In this document: positions 1 to 6,738 of the stretch, piece after piece
Layout of the letters: every line of letters begins with the position of its first letter
Position numbering within the stretch: position 1 is the first letter of the stretch
NCBI GenBank assembly: GCA_903838095.1
Contig: CAILXE010000439.1
Coordinates: 1 to 8,526 of the forward strand
Direction: 5' to 3'
Source: an uncultured Chlorobiaceae bacterium
Lineage (GTDB): Bacteria > Bacteroidota > Chlorobiia > Chlorobiales > Chlorobiaceae
Length of the DNA stretch: 8,526 nucleotides
Translations under genes and position numbers: made by a program
Notes under the pieces: model-generated
Databases searched by the model: none
What the model saw: only the letters and a program-made list of their open reading frames with translations
Told to the model about the DNA's origin: nothing

Positions 1-26
1 GTCAGGGTAACCTTGTATTTCTTCAT
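1..26 (-). CDS. Start of an unidentified protein, cut by the left edge
   Basis: On the minus strand an ATG at 26-24 opens a frame that reads MKKYKVTL and then leaves the window. It lies 74 bases downstream of the stop of the CBS-domain gene, in the same direction. A purine-rich AAAGAG sits about 8 bases before the ATG, the nearest thing to a Shine-Dalgarno site in this block. No terminator hairpin is visible between the two genes, so it could belong to the same transcript. Eight codons are too few to assign a family. It is called a gene only from the start codon, the upstream purines and the conserved direction. Confidence 0.35.
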
Positions 27-100
27 AGTCAATTCTCTTTGGGTTGATTATGAAGAATAAGTTACCGTTTTTTATGCGGCTTTTACAGCGTGACGTGACA

Positions 101-778
101 CTACATCTCCATAAACCGCATAACTTCCAATGCTTTTTCTCTCATTTCATCATCTTTTTCTTTGAACAAAGGTGATGCATAGCGAATCAGATAGCCGTAA
201 TTTTCAAAATTTTTGATCAGACGAAAGAGGTCATGGGTTTGAAGCCTGAAGGTGATAACCTTGCCTTTGCCAGGCACAACGGCCTCATACATGCCGAAGC
301 TCAAAACGGTGGCATCGTTTTTTTCGAGTGTCGCTATAACTTCTGACAGTTTGACGTCATAAAATGGAACATCAAGTTCGAGGGTCACCTCTTCTTCACC
401 CAAATGAAAAACAGCGGCAATCTGCTTATAGAATAGCGTTTTATCTACAATACCAACAAAGTGCCCGTCTGTATCAGATACTGGAATAATTGTGCCCCGC
501 AGTGAACATACCTTCGGAAAAATATCAAAGAGATGCTCATGCAGCCCGATGCTTTCGGCTTTATCAAGTTTCAGCTCTTTGAGCGGTTTATTTGACTTCT
601 GTAAAGGCAAAAGATCAGAGAGAGATACCACAGCCTGTACTTTTCTTTCGTGCAGTACCGGGGCGTACTCAACCCCCGCCTGCTGCATCAGTAAAAAAAC
701 CGGCTTAACCAGCTCTTCACTCTCAAAAACCGGAGAGGTTGTATCAAGACTATCAGCTATTAATTCACTTACAATCAT
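101..778 (-). CDS. CBS-pair protein with C-terminal ACT-like domain
   Basis: 225-residue soluble protein with no signal peptide or membrane segment. Residues about 1-58 and 65-122 read as two CBS repeats; the second contains the typical 'hydrophobic-PVSDTDGHFVGIVDK' turn at about 97-113. Residues about 128-202 (from EVTLELDVPFYDV to YLIRYAS) have the alternating strand/helix pattern of an ACT-like regulatory domain. CBS pairs commonly bind adenosine nucleotides, and ACT domains often bind amino acids or other small ligands, so a ligand-sensing role is likely. No catalytic domain is fused to it and its target is unknown. The ATG overlaps the rpiB stop by 4 bases (ATGA, 775-778), which implies translational coupling and fixes the start; no Shine-Dalgarno site lies close by. 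Domain assignment is by eye: the CBS pair is fairly sure, the ACT-like part less so. Confidence 0.85.
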   Translation of the reverse strand: MIVSELIADSLDTTSPVFESEELVKPVFLLMQQAGVEYAPVLHERKVQAVVSLSDLLPLQKSNKPLKELKLDKAESIGLHEHLFDIFPKVCSLRGTIIPVSDTDGHFVGIVDKTLFYKQIAAVFHLGEEEVTLELDVPFYDVKLSEVIATLEKNDATVLSFGMYEAVVPGKGKVITFRLQTHDLFRLIKNFENYGYLIRYASPLFKEKDDEMREKALEVMRFMEM

Positions 779-1203
779 GGTTCGATTTTATTCACTCTTT
801 GTTGATGCCTTCCTCCTTCAAAATCAGTGTTAAACCAGTTGGAAAGGCTTTGCTCAATTGTTGCCATATCGGTAAAACGTGCCGAGAAACAGATAATATT
901 GGCATTATTATGCTGCCGGGCAAGGGTGGCAAATTCTGGATTGCAGACAAGTGCCGCACGAATACCCTTTATTTTGTTGGCGGAAATCGAAACCCCTATA
1001 CCGGTACCACAGAGCAGAATTCCTGAGTTGCACTCTCCTGAAGCAACGGAACTTGCAACTTTTCGGGCATAATCAGGATAATCAACCGATCCCTCATCAT
1101 AAGGCCCCATATCGTTGAACTCATAACCATTACGTTCAAGCCATGCAAGCACACCTTTTTTGAATTCAAACCCTGCATGATCACTTCCAACTGCAATTTT
1201 CAT
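775..1203 (-). CDS. rpiB: Ribose-5-phosphate isomerase B
   Basis: 142 residues, the normal length for the RpiB/LacAB family. It interconverts ribulose 5-phosphate and ribose 5-phosphate in the cytoplasm, feeding nucleotide synthesis and the pentose phosphate pathway. Visible hallmarks are the N-terminal GSDHAG (6-11), DYPDYA (41-46), the catalytic-cysteine loop LLCGTGIG with Cys65, a conserved Asn-Lys pair at 76-77, QHNNAN with His98, and the C-terminal [10 protein letters not shown] (128-137), whose arginines contact the sugar phosphate. Cys65 and His98 match E. coli RpiB Cys66 and His99 with a one-residue offset. All active-site residues seem present. The ATG overlaps the ppk1 stop (ATGA, 1200-1203), and its own stop overlaps the start of the CBS gene. 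A single RpiB rather than a LacA/LacB pair makes galactose-6-phosphate isomerase unlikely. Confidence 0.96.
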   Translation of the reverse strand: MKIAVGSDHAGFEFKKGVLAWLERNGYEFNDMGPYDEGSVDYPDYARKVASSVASGECNSGILLCGTGIGVSISANKIKGIRAALVCNPEFATLARQHNNANIICFSARFTDMATIEQSLSNWFNTDFEGGRHQQRVNKIEP

Positions 1204-3341
1204 AATTCGTTAACGTTAAATTTAAATGACGCTTTTTTCTGTGAAGACCTGGATAAAAAGAGTGCTTGACTGTTTACTGGCTGAGCATCATTAACAATCA
1301 GTGAGTAATTTCCATCGCTGTTCATCTCCCATGACTTGACATTATCACGGAGAATCAGATCAAGATCGGAAGTTACCGATTTAATAAGTGCTTTATCGAA
1401 AACGGGAAAGAGAGCTTCTACCCTGTCGTCAAGATTTCTTGGCATGATATCAGCACTGCCGAGAAACAACTCCTCCTTGCCACCGTTATGAAAATAATAT
1501 GCTCTGCTGTGTTCAAGAAAACGTCCGATAATGCTGATCACCCTTATATTTTCACTCACCCCGGCAATTCCTGGCTTCAGGCAGCATATTCCGCGAACGA
1601 TGAGATCTATCCTGACGCCTGCTGCTGATGCGCTGTAGAGTGCCCTAATAGTTTGAGCATCCACCAGAGCGTTCATTTTCATGATTATTCGTCCACTCTT
1701 TTCCTTGCGACTCCACTCGGCCTCCCGCTCAATCATCTCAATGATCCTTTTCCGTGTGTTGATTGGCGATACCAGCAGCTTTCTGTATCCCGTATGTTTT
1801 GAATACCCGGTTAATGCGTTGAAGAGTTCTGCTACATCGTTGGCAAGTTGCTCATTGGTGGTAAAGAGGCTGTAGTCTGTGTAGATTTTTCCGGTTACAG
1901 GATTGTAGTTTCCTGTCCCGAGATGCAGATACCTTTTTAGCTTGTGTTGTTCCCTCCGCACAATAAGCGTAAGCTTGGCATGGGTTTTCAACCTTGGGAG
2001 ACCGTACACCACATGTACTCCGACATCCTCAAGCGCCCGAGCCCATACAATGTTGTTCTCTTCGTCAAATCTTGCCTTGAGTTCGACAAGTACCGCCACT
2101 TGTTTACCCTCTTCAGCCGCTTTCATTAATGCCTCAACGATGGGCGAATTGCTTCCAACTCTGTAGAGTGTTTGCTTTATTGACAGAACATCTGGATCAA
2201 GGGCTGCCTGATTGAGAAAATCAACGACGGGCTGAAACGAGTCATAAGGATGATAAAGTAAAATATCTTTGGCCTTTATCATGCTGAAGATATGTGCGGC
2301 AGTCTCCTCCTCAAAGCGGTTATAAGGAATAAATGGTTCGTCTTTCAATTCAGGTCGTTCTATTTTCAAAAGATCGATCAGGCAGCCAAGTCCAAGCGTA
2401 CCATCTATTTCATAAACATTTCTTTCTGCGATTCCCAGATTTTTGATCAGTAATTTTCTTACTGAAAGAGGCATTTCAGAGGAAATATCAAGTCGAACAA
2501 CCTTTCCGTAACGGCTTGACCTTAGTCCCTGTTCGATAGTCTTCAGCAGATCTCCAGCTTCATCCTCTTCAATTTCAATATCGGCATCGCGAATCAATCG
2601 AAACAGATGAGACTGAATAATCCTCATTTTTGGAAAGAGATGCGCCAGATTGCTTTCAATAAGATCTTCTATCCAGATAAACCGGATAATTCCGTCATCA
2701 TCATGAAAACCTCTGATATTATTGAGGCGAAGCAGTCTCGGCAGAATACTTGGCACTTTCACACGGGCAAACTTCAGTGCCTTGCTCTCTTCATCTTCCA
2801 GCTCAATAGCAAGATTAAGGGAAAGGTTTGACATAAACGGGAATGGATGGCCTGTATCGAAAGCCAAAGGAGTAAGAACCGGAAAAATCTCTTTGCGGAA
2901 ATAGTGGCTCAAAGCCCGCTGTTGTGTTGCTGATAATTCAGCAACTTTATGAAACTCAATCTTCTCTCTTTGCAGCGCTGGTATCAGATCATGGTAAAAG
3001 CACTCATTTCGCTGTCTGAGCTGCTGTTGAACCATCGTGCGAATCTTTGAAAGCTGCTCATAGGGAGTATGACCATCAATGGTTCTGTCCTGAATGCCGG
3101 CTTCATATTGATCCTCAATACCGGCAACACGGATCATAAAATATTCATCAAGGTTGGAACTGAAAATCGAGATAAATTTGACTCTCTCCAGTAGTGGATG
3201 CGCGTCAGGATTCAGAGCCTCTTCAAGCACCCTTTGATTGAAACAAAACCAGCTTAATTCTCTGTTGACATAGAGTGATGTATCCAGAAACTCCTGTGAT
3301 GGAATAACTCCATTGCTGTTGTTTTCATTACCTGTATGCAT
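1200..3341 (-). CDS. ppk1: Polyphosphate kinase 1
   Basis: Makes inorganic polyphosphate from ATP, reversibly, through a phosphohistidine intermediate. With the ATG start at 3341 the protein has 713 residues, about the usual PPK1 length. The N-terminal family motif YVNRELSWF is at 24-32. The two active-site histidines are in [10 protein letters not shown] (His454) and [10 protein letters not shown] (His611); their 157-residue spacing equals that of E. coli His435 and His592. Other conserved blocks are [30 protein letters not shown] and [12 protein letters not shown]. The N, head and two phospholipase-D-like C-terminal domains all appear intact. The frame stays open to a TTG at 3350 that directly abuts the cyclo-ligase stop. 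I prefer the ATG 9 bases downstream of that stop; neither start has a Shine-Dalgarno site. It is the second gene of the leftward operon and overlaps rpiB by 4 bases. Identity is secure; only the exact start is uncertain. Confidence 0.97.
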   Translation of the reverse strand: MHTGNENNSNGVIPSQEFLDTSLYVNRELSWFCFNQRVLEEALNPDAHPLLERVKFISIFSSNLDEYFMIRVAGIEDQYEAGIQDRTIDGHTPYEQLSKIRTMVQQQLRQRNECFYHDLIPALQREKIEFHKVAELSATQQRALSHYFRKEIFPVLTPLAFDTGHPFPFMSNLSLNLAIELEDEESKALKFARVKVPSILPRLLRLNNIRGFHDDDGIIRFIWIEDLIESNLAHLFPKMRIIQSHLFRLIRDADIEIEEDEAGDLLKTIEQGLRSSRYGKVVRLDISSEMPLSVRKLLIKNLGIAERNVYEIDGTLGLGCLIDLLKIERPELKDEPFIPYNRFEEETAAHIFSMIKAKDILLYHPYDSFQPVVDFLNQAALDPDVLSIKQTLYRVGSNSPIVEALMKAAEEGKQVAVLVELKARFDEENNIVWARALEDVGVHVVYGLPRLKTHAKLTLIVRREQHKLKRYLHLGTGNYNPVTGKIYTDYSLFTTNEQLANDVAELFNALTGYSKHTGYRKLLVSPINTRKRIIEMIEREAEWSRKEKSGRIIMKMNALVDAQTIRALYSASAAGVRIDLIVRGICCLKPGIAGVSENIRVISIIGRFLEHSRAYYFHNGGKEELFLGSADIMPRNLDDRVEALFPVFDKALIKSVTSDLDLILRDNVKSWEMNSDGNYSLIVNDAQPVNSQALFLSRSSQKKASFKFNVNEL

Positions 3342-3350
3342 AGTCAGCAA

Positions 3351-3959
3351 TCAAAAATCAGATGAAAAGTATCGAATAATTCCGTGTTCATGAACCACTG
3401 CGTCAAGAGGTTCATCCCAGATATCGACAGGAACTGTATCAACCTTTTGAGTAAAAAAAGAGAGCCCGATTCGAAAGGGATTTACCTTTTGTTCTGAAAG
3501 TCGTCGCAAAAAACGGTCATAATGGCCTTTTCCATATCCAAGACGATATCCGTGATCATCAAAGGCCAAAAGCGGGAGCAATACAACATCCAGATGTGAT
3601 TCATCTGCAAAAGTGAGCTCTGCTGGTTCAGGTTGACCGAATGGCGCTTGCACAACAGCATCCCCCTGATGGAATACTGCAGAATAGAGAAGGTCATCCC
3701 GAATCACCGGAACCGATATTTTTTTAGCCATTGCAGTCAGTTGTTCTACAACAAATGCCGTACATACCTCAGCCTGCCTTGTCATAGAAAGATACAGATG
3801 AATATGATGCGCAAGTATAACTTCAGGCAGAGAAACAAGATGATCTGCAATGGCAGCGCTCGATTCCATCCTTGATTTTTCAGGTATGGAGCGCCTTCGG
3901 GCAATCATCCTGACCCGAAATTCAGCTTTTTTAACGCCTATATTTGCTTCCCGATCCAT
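3351..3959 (-). CDS. 5-formyltetrahydrofolate cyclo-ligase
   Basis: Converts 5-formyl-THF to 5,10-methenyl-THF using ATP, returning a stored folate to the one-carbon pool. From the ATG at 3959 it has 202 residues, normal for the family. The diagnostic ATP/substrate loop GYRLGYGKGHYDRFL spans 137-151. The basic N-terminal helix KKAEFRVRMIARRRSI (10-25) supplies the usual ATP-binding lysine and arginines. PFGQPEP at 106-112 and DEPLDAVVHEHGII at 182-195 are also typical. The frame can start 15 bases earlier at a TTG (3974), just after an in-frame TGA (3980-3978). The ATG is preferred because family homology begins after it; no Shine-Dalgarno site supports either. It is the first gene of the leftward operon, read divergently from pyrC. 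The Bacillus gene name yqgN/fthC could apply, but I leave the symbol blank. Confidence 0.95.
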   Translation of the reverse strand: MDREANIGVKKAEFRVRMIARRRSIPEKSRMESSAAIADHLVSLPEVILAHHIHLYLSMTRQAEVCTAFVVEQLTAMAKKISVPVIRDDLLYSAVFHQGDAVVQAPFGQPEPAELTFADESHLDVVLLPLLAFDDHGYRLGYGKGHYDRFLRRLSEQKVNPFRIGLSFFTQKVDTVPVDIWDEPLDAVVHEHGIIRYFSSDF

Positions 3960-4002
3960 TGGGAAATATTTCAATGCTCATGGTTCAGTATCTTATGAAG
4001 GG

Positions 4003-4018
4003 TAAAATAGTAAAATAG
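4003..4018. repeat. Tandem 8-base repeat TAAAATAG x2
   Basis: TAAAATAG is present twice in perfect tandem (4003-4010 and 4011-4018). Read on the minus strand it gives overlapping TATTTT and TACTAT hexamers about 45-60 bases before the cyclo-ligase ATG, a plausible place for a -10 element. No matching -35 box was found. It may be chance in AT-rich sequence. Confidence 0.5.
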
Positions 4019-4034
4019 AGTTTGTTCTCTCTAT

Positions 4035-4096
4035 AAATGCTCTCAAATAAAGCATTTCCCCAACCGAACGTTCTTGTTGATCCATTGAGAGCATTT
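4035..4096. repeat. Perfect 12-base inverted repeat with an alternative inner pairing
   Basis: AAATGCTCTCAA (4035-4046) and TTGAGAGCATTT (4085-4096) are exact reverse complements separated by 38 bases. The first seven bases of the left arm, AAATGCT (4035-4041), are also the exact reverse complement of AGCATTT at 4051-4057, giving a 7-base stem with a 9-base loop. The long and short stems use the same arm and cannot form together. Neither is followed by a T run on the plus strand, so a simple terminator is not supported. It could be a split operator, a conformational switch in a leader RNA, or a dispersed palindromic repeat. Confidence 0.6.
4061..4079. promoter_or_regulatory. GAACGTTC palindrome within the inverted repeat, possible operator
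   Basis: GAACGTTC at 4066-4073 is a perfect 8-base palindrome. It is flanked by CAAC (4061-4064) and GTTG (4076-4079), which are also complementary but with unequal 1- and 2-base gaps. Self-complementary DNA with no room for a loop suits binding by a dimeric protein better than an RNA hairpin. It lies between the arms of the 12-base repeat, in the spacer of two divergent operons, where a shared operator would be expected. There is no direct evidence for a regulator. Confidence 0.3.
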
Positions 4097-4182
4097 CAGA
4101 CAGCATAACGCCTGCTCCTGCACCACCTTCTCCATTATTTATTGTATCTTCAAAAAAAATTCAACACGGAGTTTCAAAAATA

Positions 4183-4205
4183 GTGAAGAGGAAGAGGCCC
4201 TTCAC
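4183..4205 (+). other. Small hairpin with purine-rich loop in the pyrC leader
   Basis: GTGAAG (4183-4188) pairs exactly with CTTCAC (4200-4205), leaving an 11-base loop AGGAAGAGGCC. The loop contains the only strong Shine-Dalgarno-like purine tract before pyrC. It ends 26 bases upstream of the ATG, too far for normal ribosome placement, and no in-frame start codon is nearer to it. The six-base stem is short enough to be chance. Confidence 0.35.
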
Positions 4206-4223
4206 CCCTATCAGACTAAAGCC

Positions 4224-5552
4224 ATGAGTTATATTTTTCAACAGGCACGCCTTCTTAATCCTCTCGAACAGCTTGATCTCACTGGAACTGTTAAAGTGAG
4301 TAACAGCGGGGTCATAGAGGAAGTTTTTTACGGCAATGAAATGCCTGTTCCATTGCCAGATGACAGAGTTATTGATCTTCGGGGAAAAATACTTGTCCCG
4401 GGACTTTTTGATATGCATTGCCATTTCAGGGAGCCGGGTCAGGAGTACAAGGAAACTCTTGAAAGCGGCGCTCATGCAGCACTTGCCGGTGGTTTTTCCG
4501 GTGTGGCTCTTATGCCGAACACAAAACCAGTTATTGACAGTCCGCTTGGTGTTGCCTACATCCATCATCATTCGGCCAGGCTTCCCGTCGATATCAAAGT
4601 TATTGGAGCTATGACCGCAGGAAGCAAGGGCGAGCATCTTGCGCCATTCGGTCAGTTCAGCTCATCTGGAGTGACGGCGGTCTCTGATGATGGTTCTGCA
4701 ATTCAGAACAGTCAGATCATGCGGCTGGCCTTTGAGTACGCTTTAAATTTTGATCTGCTCATTATTCAGCACTGTGAAGATCGATCGCTTACGATTGACG
4801 CGATCATGAATGAGGGTCTTTTTTCGACCAAACTGGGCCTTAAGGGCATTCCTGATGTATCAGAAGCCATAATGCTGAACCGCGATCTGCTGCTGATGCG
4901 CTATATCGAGGAACACAAACTGCTCGACCCGACCATAAGACCTCGTTATCATGTCGCACATATCAGTACCAAAACAGCGCTTGATCTTGTCCGTAAAGCG
5001 AAACGGGATGGACTTCAGGTTACCTGTGAAGTCACACCACACCATTTTACCCTTTGTGATGAGGATCTGTTTATGGCCGAAAGAAAAGGTAACTATATCA
5101 TGAAACCTCCTCTTTCATCAAGAGAAAACCGTGAAGCTCTGCTTGAAGGGCTTGCAGACGGGACAATTGATGCTATTGCCACAGATCATGCTCCTCACGC
5201 CTCTCACGAAAAAGAGTGCCCTCCTGATCAGGCTTCGTTTGGGATTATTGGCCTTGAGACTTCATTGGGATTAACCATGACAGAGCTTGTTGATAAACAT
5301 GTCATTACCATGAATCGCGCCATCGAACTCTTGTCGGTCAACCCACGAGCAATCATGAAACTCAAACCAATTCTTTTTCAACCCGGAGAAAATGCCAATT
5401 TTTCAATTATTGATCCCGAGGCCAGTTGGATCGTCACATCACATTCGTTGAAATCAAAATCATCAAACACTCCATTTATCGACCGTTCCCTGAAGGGAAA
5501 AGCGATCGGGATATTTCACAAGGGACAACTCACTGAATCAGAACAGTTGTAA
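4224..5552 (+). CDS. pyrC: Dihydroorotase, class I
   Basis: Catalyses reversible cyclisation of carbamoyl-aspartate to dihydroorotate, the third step of de novo pyrimidine synthesis. At 442 residues it fits the class I (Aquifex/Bacillus type, about 420-430) rather than the shorter E. coli class II enzyme. The amidohydrolase metal and substrate residues are all visible: DMHCHFR (His65, His67, Arg69), MPNT (Asn99), SDDG (Asp155), QHCED (His183), HVAHIST (His246) and TDHAPH (Asp321). These match the Aquifex set of two His, a bridging Asp, two His and a catalytic Asp, so the enzyme should be active rather than a PyrC-like pseudo-subunit. An N-terminal strand region and a C-terminal return to the composite beta domain (about 385-435) are present. 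The ATG at 4224 is the first start codon in a frame open for more than 80 bases upstream. No Shine-Dalgarno site is close. No aspartate carbamoyltransferase gene adjoins it here. Confidence 0.97.
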   Translation: MSYIFQQARLLNPLEQLDLTGTVKVSNSGVIEEVFYGNEMPVPLPDDRVIDLRGKILVPGLFDMHCHFREPGQEYKETLESGAHAALAGGFSGVALMPNTKPVIDSPLGVAYIHHHSARLPVDIKVIGAMTAGSKGEHLAPFGQFSSSGVTAVSDDGSAIQNSQIMRLAFEYALNFDLLIIQHCEDRSLTIDAIMNEGLFSTKLGLKGIPDVSEAIMLNRDLLLMRYIEEHKLLDPTIRPRYHVAHISTKTALDLVRKAKRDGLQVTCEVTPHHFTLCDEDLFMAERKGNYIMKPPLSSRENREALLEGLADGTIDAIATDHAPHASHEKECPPDQASFGIIGLETSLGLTMTELVDKHVITMNRAIELLSVNPRAIMKLKPILFQPGENANFSIIDPEASWIVTSHSLKSKSSNTPFIDRSLKGKAIGIFHKGQLTESEQL

Positions 5553-5675
5553 GCATTTCATGCTGATAAGAGCTTGGTTGTCGGAATTTTTTTTATTAAC
5601 TTGAGATACTTTTTCATTACAAATGCAGTAAAGAAAAGCACAGTGTTTTAACCCAATAGAACTACCCTACGAGTC
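5553..5675 (+). other. Spacer between pyrC and the small-protein gene
   Basis: 123 bases. It starts with AGCAT-TTC-ATGCT (5552-5564), a 5-base stem with a 3-base loop that overlaps the last base of the pyrC stop codon. An eight-T run lies at 5587-5594, about 22 bases after that stem and too far to make a standard terminator. A TTGAGA hexamer at 5601-5606 resembles a -35 box, but no acceptable -10 lies 16-18 bases later. Whether the small gene has its own promoter cannot be decided from sequence. Confidence 0.3.
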
Positions 5676-5870
5676 ATGGCAAAAAAGCAAACATTTGCAG
5701 ATAAAGGCAAAAAATCGGGCACCAGTGATTTTAAATGCGCGAAACTTATTTTTTCTGTCAAGTCAGAAAAAACAAATGCATGGAAATTCATTGAAAAAAA
5801 CGTCCGGATCCCGAATGGAGAAAATGATCAGGTAATTCTTGCAAAAGCAATTACCGATTACGCAAAATAA
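5676..5870 (+). CDS. Small basic protein, 64 residues, possibly DUF4295-like
   Basis: 64 residues rich in lysine, starting MAKKQTFADKGKK and carrying a central LIFSVKSEKTNAWKFIEKNVR segment. There is no signal peptide, membrane helix or cysteine pair; one cysteine is at position 21. The MAKK start, the size, the basic N-terminus and the pattern 'V-S-x-KT-x-A-x-x-F-x-E' recall DUF4295, a small family I remember from Bacteroidota next to ribosomal protein genes L28 and L33. That resemblance is from memory and untested. If right, a ribosome- or RNA-associated role would be a reasonable guess. No ribosomal gene is visible nearby. The frame is probably real: it fills the space between pyrC and a terminator-like hairpin 19 bases after its stop, and its composition is protein-like rather than a shadow. 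Its ATG lacks a clear Shine-Dalgarno site. Confidence 0.75.
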   Translation: MAKKQTFADKGKKSGTSDFKCAKLIFSVKSEKTNAWKFIEKNVRIPNGENDQVILAKAITDYAK

Positions 5871-5889
5871 GCATACAGGATACTTGTGC

Positions 5890-5936
5890 GGGGCATCACG
5901 GCATGCCCCCTTTCCTCTTGCGTTTTTACTTTTTTA
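5890..5936 (+). terminator. Rho-independent terminator after the small-protein gene
   Basis: GGGGCAT (5890-5896) and ATGCCCC (5903-5909) form a perfect GC-rich 7-base stem with a 6-base loop CACGGC, 19 bases after the small gene's stop. T-rich sequence follows (CTTTCCTCTTGCG, then TTTTTACTTTTTT at 5923-5935). The T tract is interrupted, so efficiency is uncertain, but the stem is the strongest in the window. It overlaps the first possible ATG of the methyltransferase frame (5903), which argues that translation starts later. Confidence 0.7.
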
Positions 5937-5947
5937 TCCTCATTGAC

Positions 5948-6736
5948 ATGTCAGAACTGCTCAATTCCCAAGGAAAAGAGGTGGGTTGCAACTGGTTTGA
6001 AGAGTGGTTTAATCATCCTCTGTATCTTGAATTATACAGCCACCGGGATCATGCAGAGGCGGCCCGTTGTATTCATACCATTCTTTCAATATCCGGTTTT
6101 AACCTGAAAGAGCCATCATCATTATCTGTCCTTGATATTGCCTGTGGAGCTGGACGTCACGCACTTGAACTTGCACGACTCGACTACAGTGTCACTGGCA
6201 ACGATCTTTCGCCATTTCTCCTGGAGGAGGCCCGTAAAGCTGCGTCCGAAAGTTCTTTGTCGATAGACTGGACTTGCTGCGATATGAGAAACATTCAGTC
6301 TGACAGTCTTTATGATCTTGTGGTTCAGCTTTTTACCAGCTTTGGCTATTTCGAAATGAAGCAAGATAATCAGCTCGTCCTTCAAAGAGTATACCAATTG
6401 CTTAACAGTGGCGGGTGGTATGTGCTGGATCTTCTTAATCCCCTCCATCTTGCCAAAAATCTGGTGGGGCAGTCACGCCGAACTGTCGGAGAGCTTGCCG
6501 TCTATGAAGATCGTGAATTACATGACAACAGAATAGTAAAACGCATAACGATCAGCTCACCTTCGGGCGAAACAATCACCTTCAGGGAATCAGTCCGGCT
6601 CTACAGCGAAGAGGAGATCCTTGCAATGCTTCAGCAAGAGGGATTTGCCATAAGCACTATCGTCGGCAACTACGACGGTGAACCATTCCTAAAAAACGAT
6701 TCACCGAGAATGATGATCTTTTGTCAGAAAAGATAA
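5948..6736 (+). CDS. Class I SAM-dependent methyltransferase, substrate unknown
   Basis: 262 residues from the ATG at 5948. SAM-binding motif I is VLDIACGAGRHALEL at about 61-75 with the conserved Asp63, Gly67 and Gly69. The acidic end of strand 2 is GNDLS (Asp86), which would bind the ribose hydroxyls, and a motif II-like CCDMRN has Asp112. YDLVVQLFTSFGYF (about 122-135) matches the post-strand-4 block of the Methyltransf_11/25 group. The N-terminal WFEEWFNHPLYLELYSHRD is a helix often preceding the fold in this subgroup. The C-terminal half (about 170-262) is a beta-rich insert likely to define the substrate, which I cannot name. The frame also has an ATG at 5903, adding the odd hydrophobic MPPFLLRFYFFILID. 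That stretch is the translated terminator stem and T tract, so I reject it. The gene ends 2 bases before the stop of the convergent epimerase. Confidence 0.9.
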   Translation: MSELLNSQGKEVGCNWFEEWFNHPLYLELYSHRDHAEAARCIHTILSISGFNLKEPSSLSVLDIACGAGRHALELARLDYSVTGNDLSPFLLEEARKAASESSLSIDWTCCDMRNIQSDSLYDLVVQLFTSFGYFEMKQDNQLVLQRVYQLLNSGGWYVLDLLNPLHLAKNLVGQSRRTVGELAVYEDRELHDNRIVKRITISSPSGETITFRESVRLYSEEEILAMLQQEGFAISTIVGNYDGEPFLKNDSPRMMIFCQKR

Positions 6737-6738
6737 TT

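Larger units (their letters stand above)
3960..4223. promoter_or_regulatory. Divergent intergenic region between the cyclo-ligase operon and pyrC
   Basis: 264 bases that must hold the promoters for both directions. I cannot point to a convincing -35/-10 pair on either strand. AT-rich candidates are the tandem TAAAATAG at 4003-4018 (TATTTT/TACTAT on the minus strand) and the TATTTATTGTATCTT stretch at 4136-4150 on the plus strand, but neither has a good -35 box at the right distance. Structured elements inside it are listed separately. No coding frame of any length is supported. The regulatory role is inferred from the divergent gene layout. Confidence 0.55.

Noticed and set aside
27..100. Possible terminator between the CBS gene and the left-edge gene
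   Set aside because: Only a 3-base CCG/CGG pairing and a short CGTGA direct repeat were found; no stable stem with a T run.
492..833. 113-residue serine/cysteine-rich plus-strand frame opposite the CBS gene
   Set aside because: Antisense to a well-supported gene, low-complexity and unrelated to any known fold; a shadow.
3931..3981. 16-residue minus-strand micro-frame (MSIEIFPNGSGSKYRR) overlapping the cyclo-ligase start, a possible leader peptide
   Set aside because: No ribosome site and no regulatory codon run; it is out of frame with and overlaps the N-terminal coding sequence, so it is most likely chance.
4161..4637. 158-residue minus-strand frame over the pyrC leader and 5' end
   Set aside because: It lies opposite a well-supported pyrC with intact active-site motifs, its protein shows no recognisable family features, and it is best explained as a shadow.
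5552..5594. Possible terminator of pyrC (small AGCAT/ATGCT stem and an eight-T run)
   Set aside because: The stem is only 5 bases and the T run begins about 22 bases after it, so the parts do not make a standard terminator.
5903..5947. Hydrophobic N-terminal extension MPPFLLRFYFFILID of the methyltransferase, resembling a signal anchor
   Set aside because: It is the translation of the terminator right arm and T-rich tail; a cytosolic SAM methyltransferase does not need it and a good ATG follows at 5948.
6122..6448. 108-residue minus-strand frame inside the methyltransferase
   Set aside because: It is fully antisense to the SAM-binding core and has no recognisable motif or start signal.
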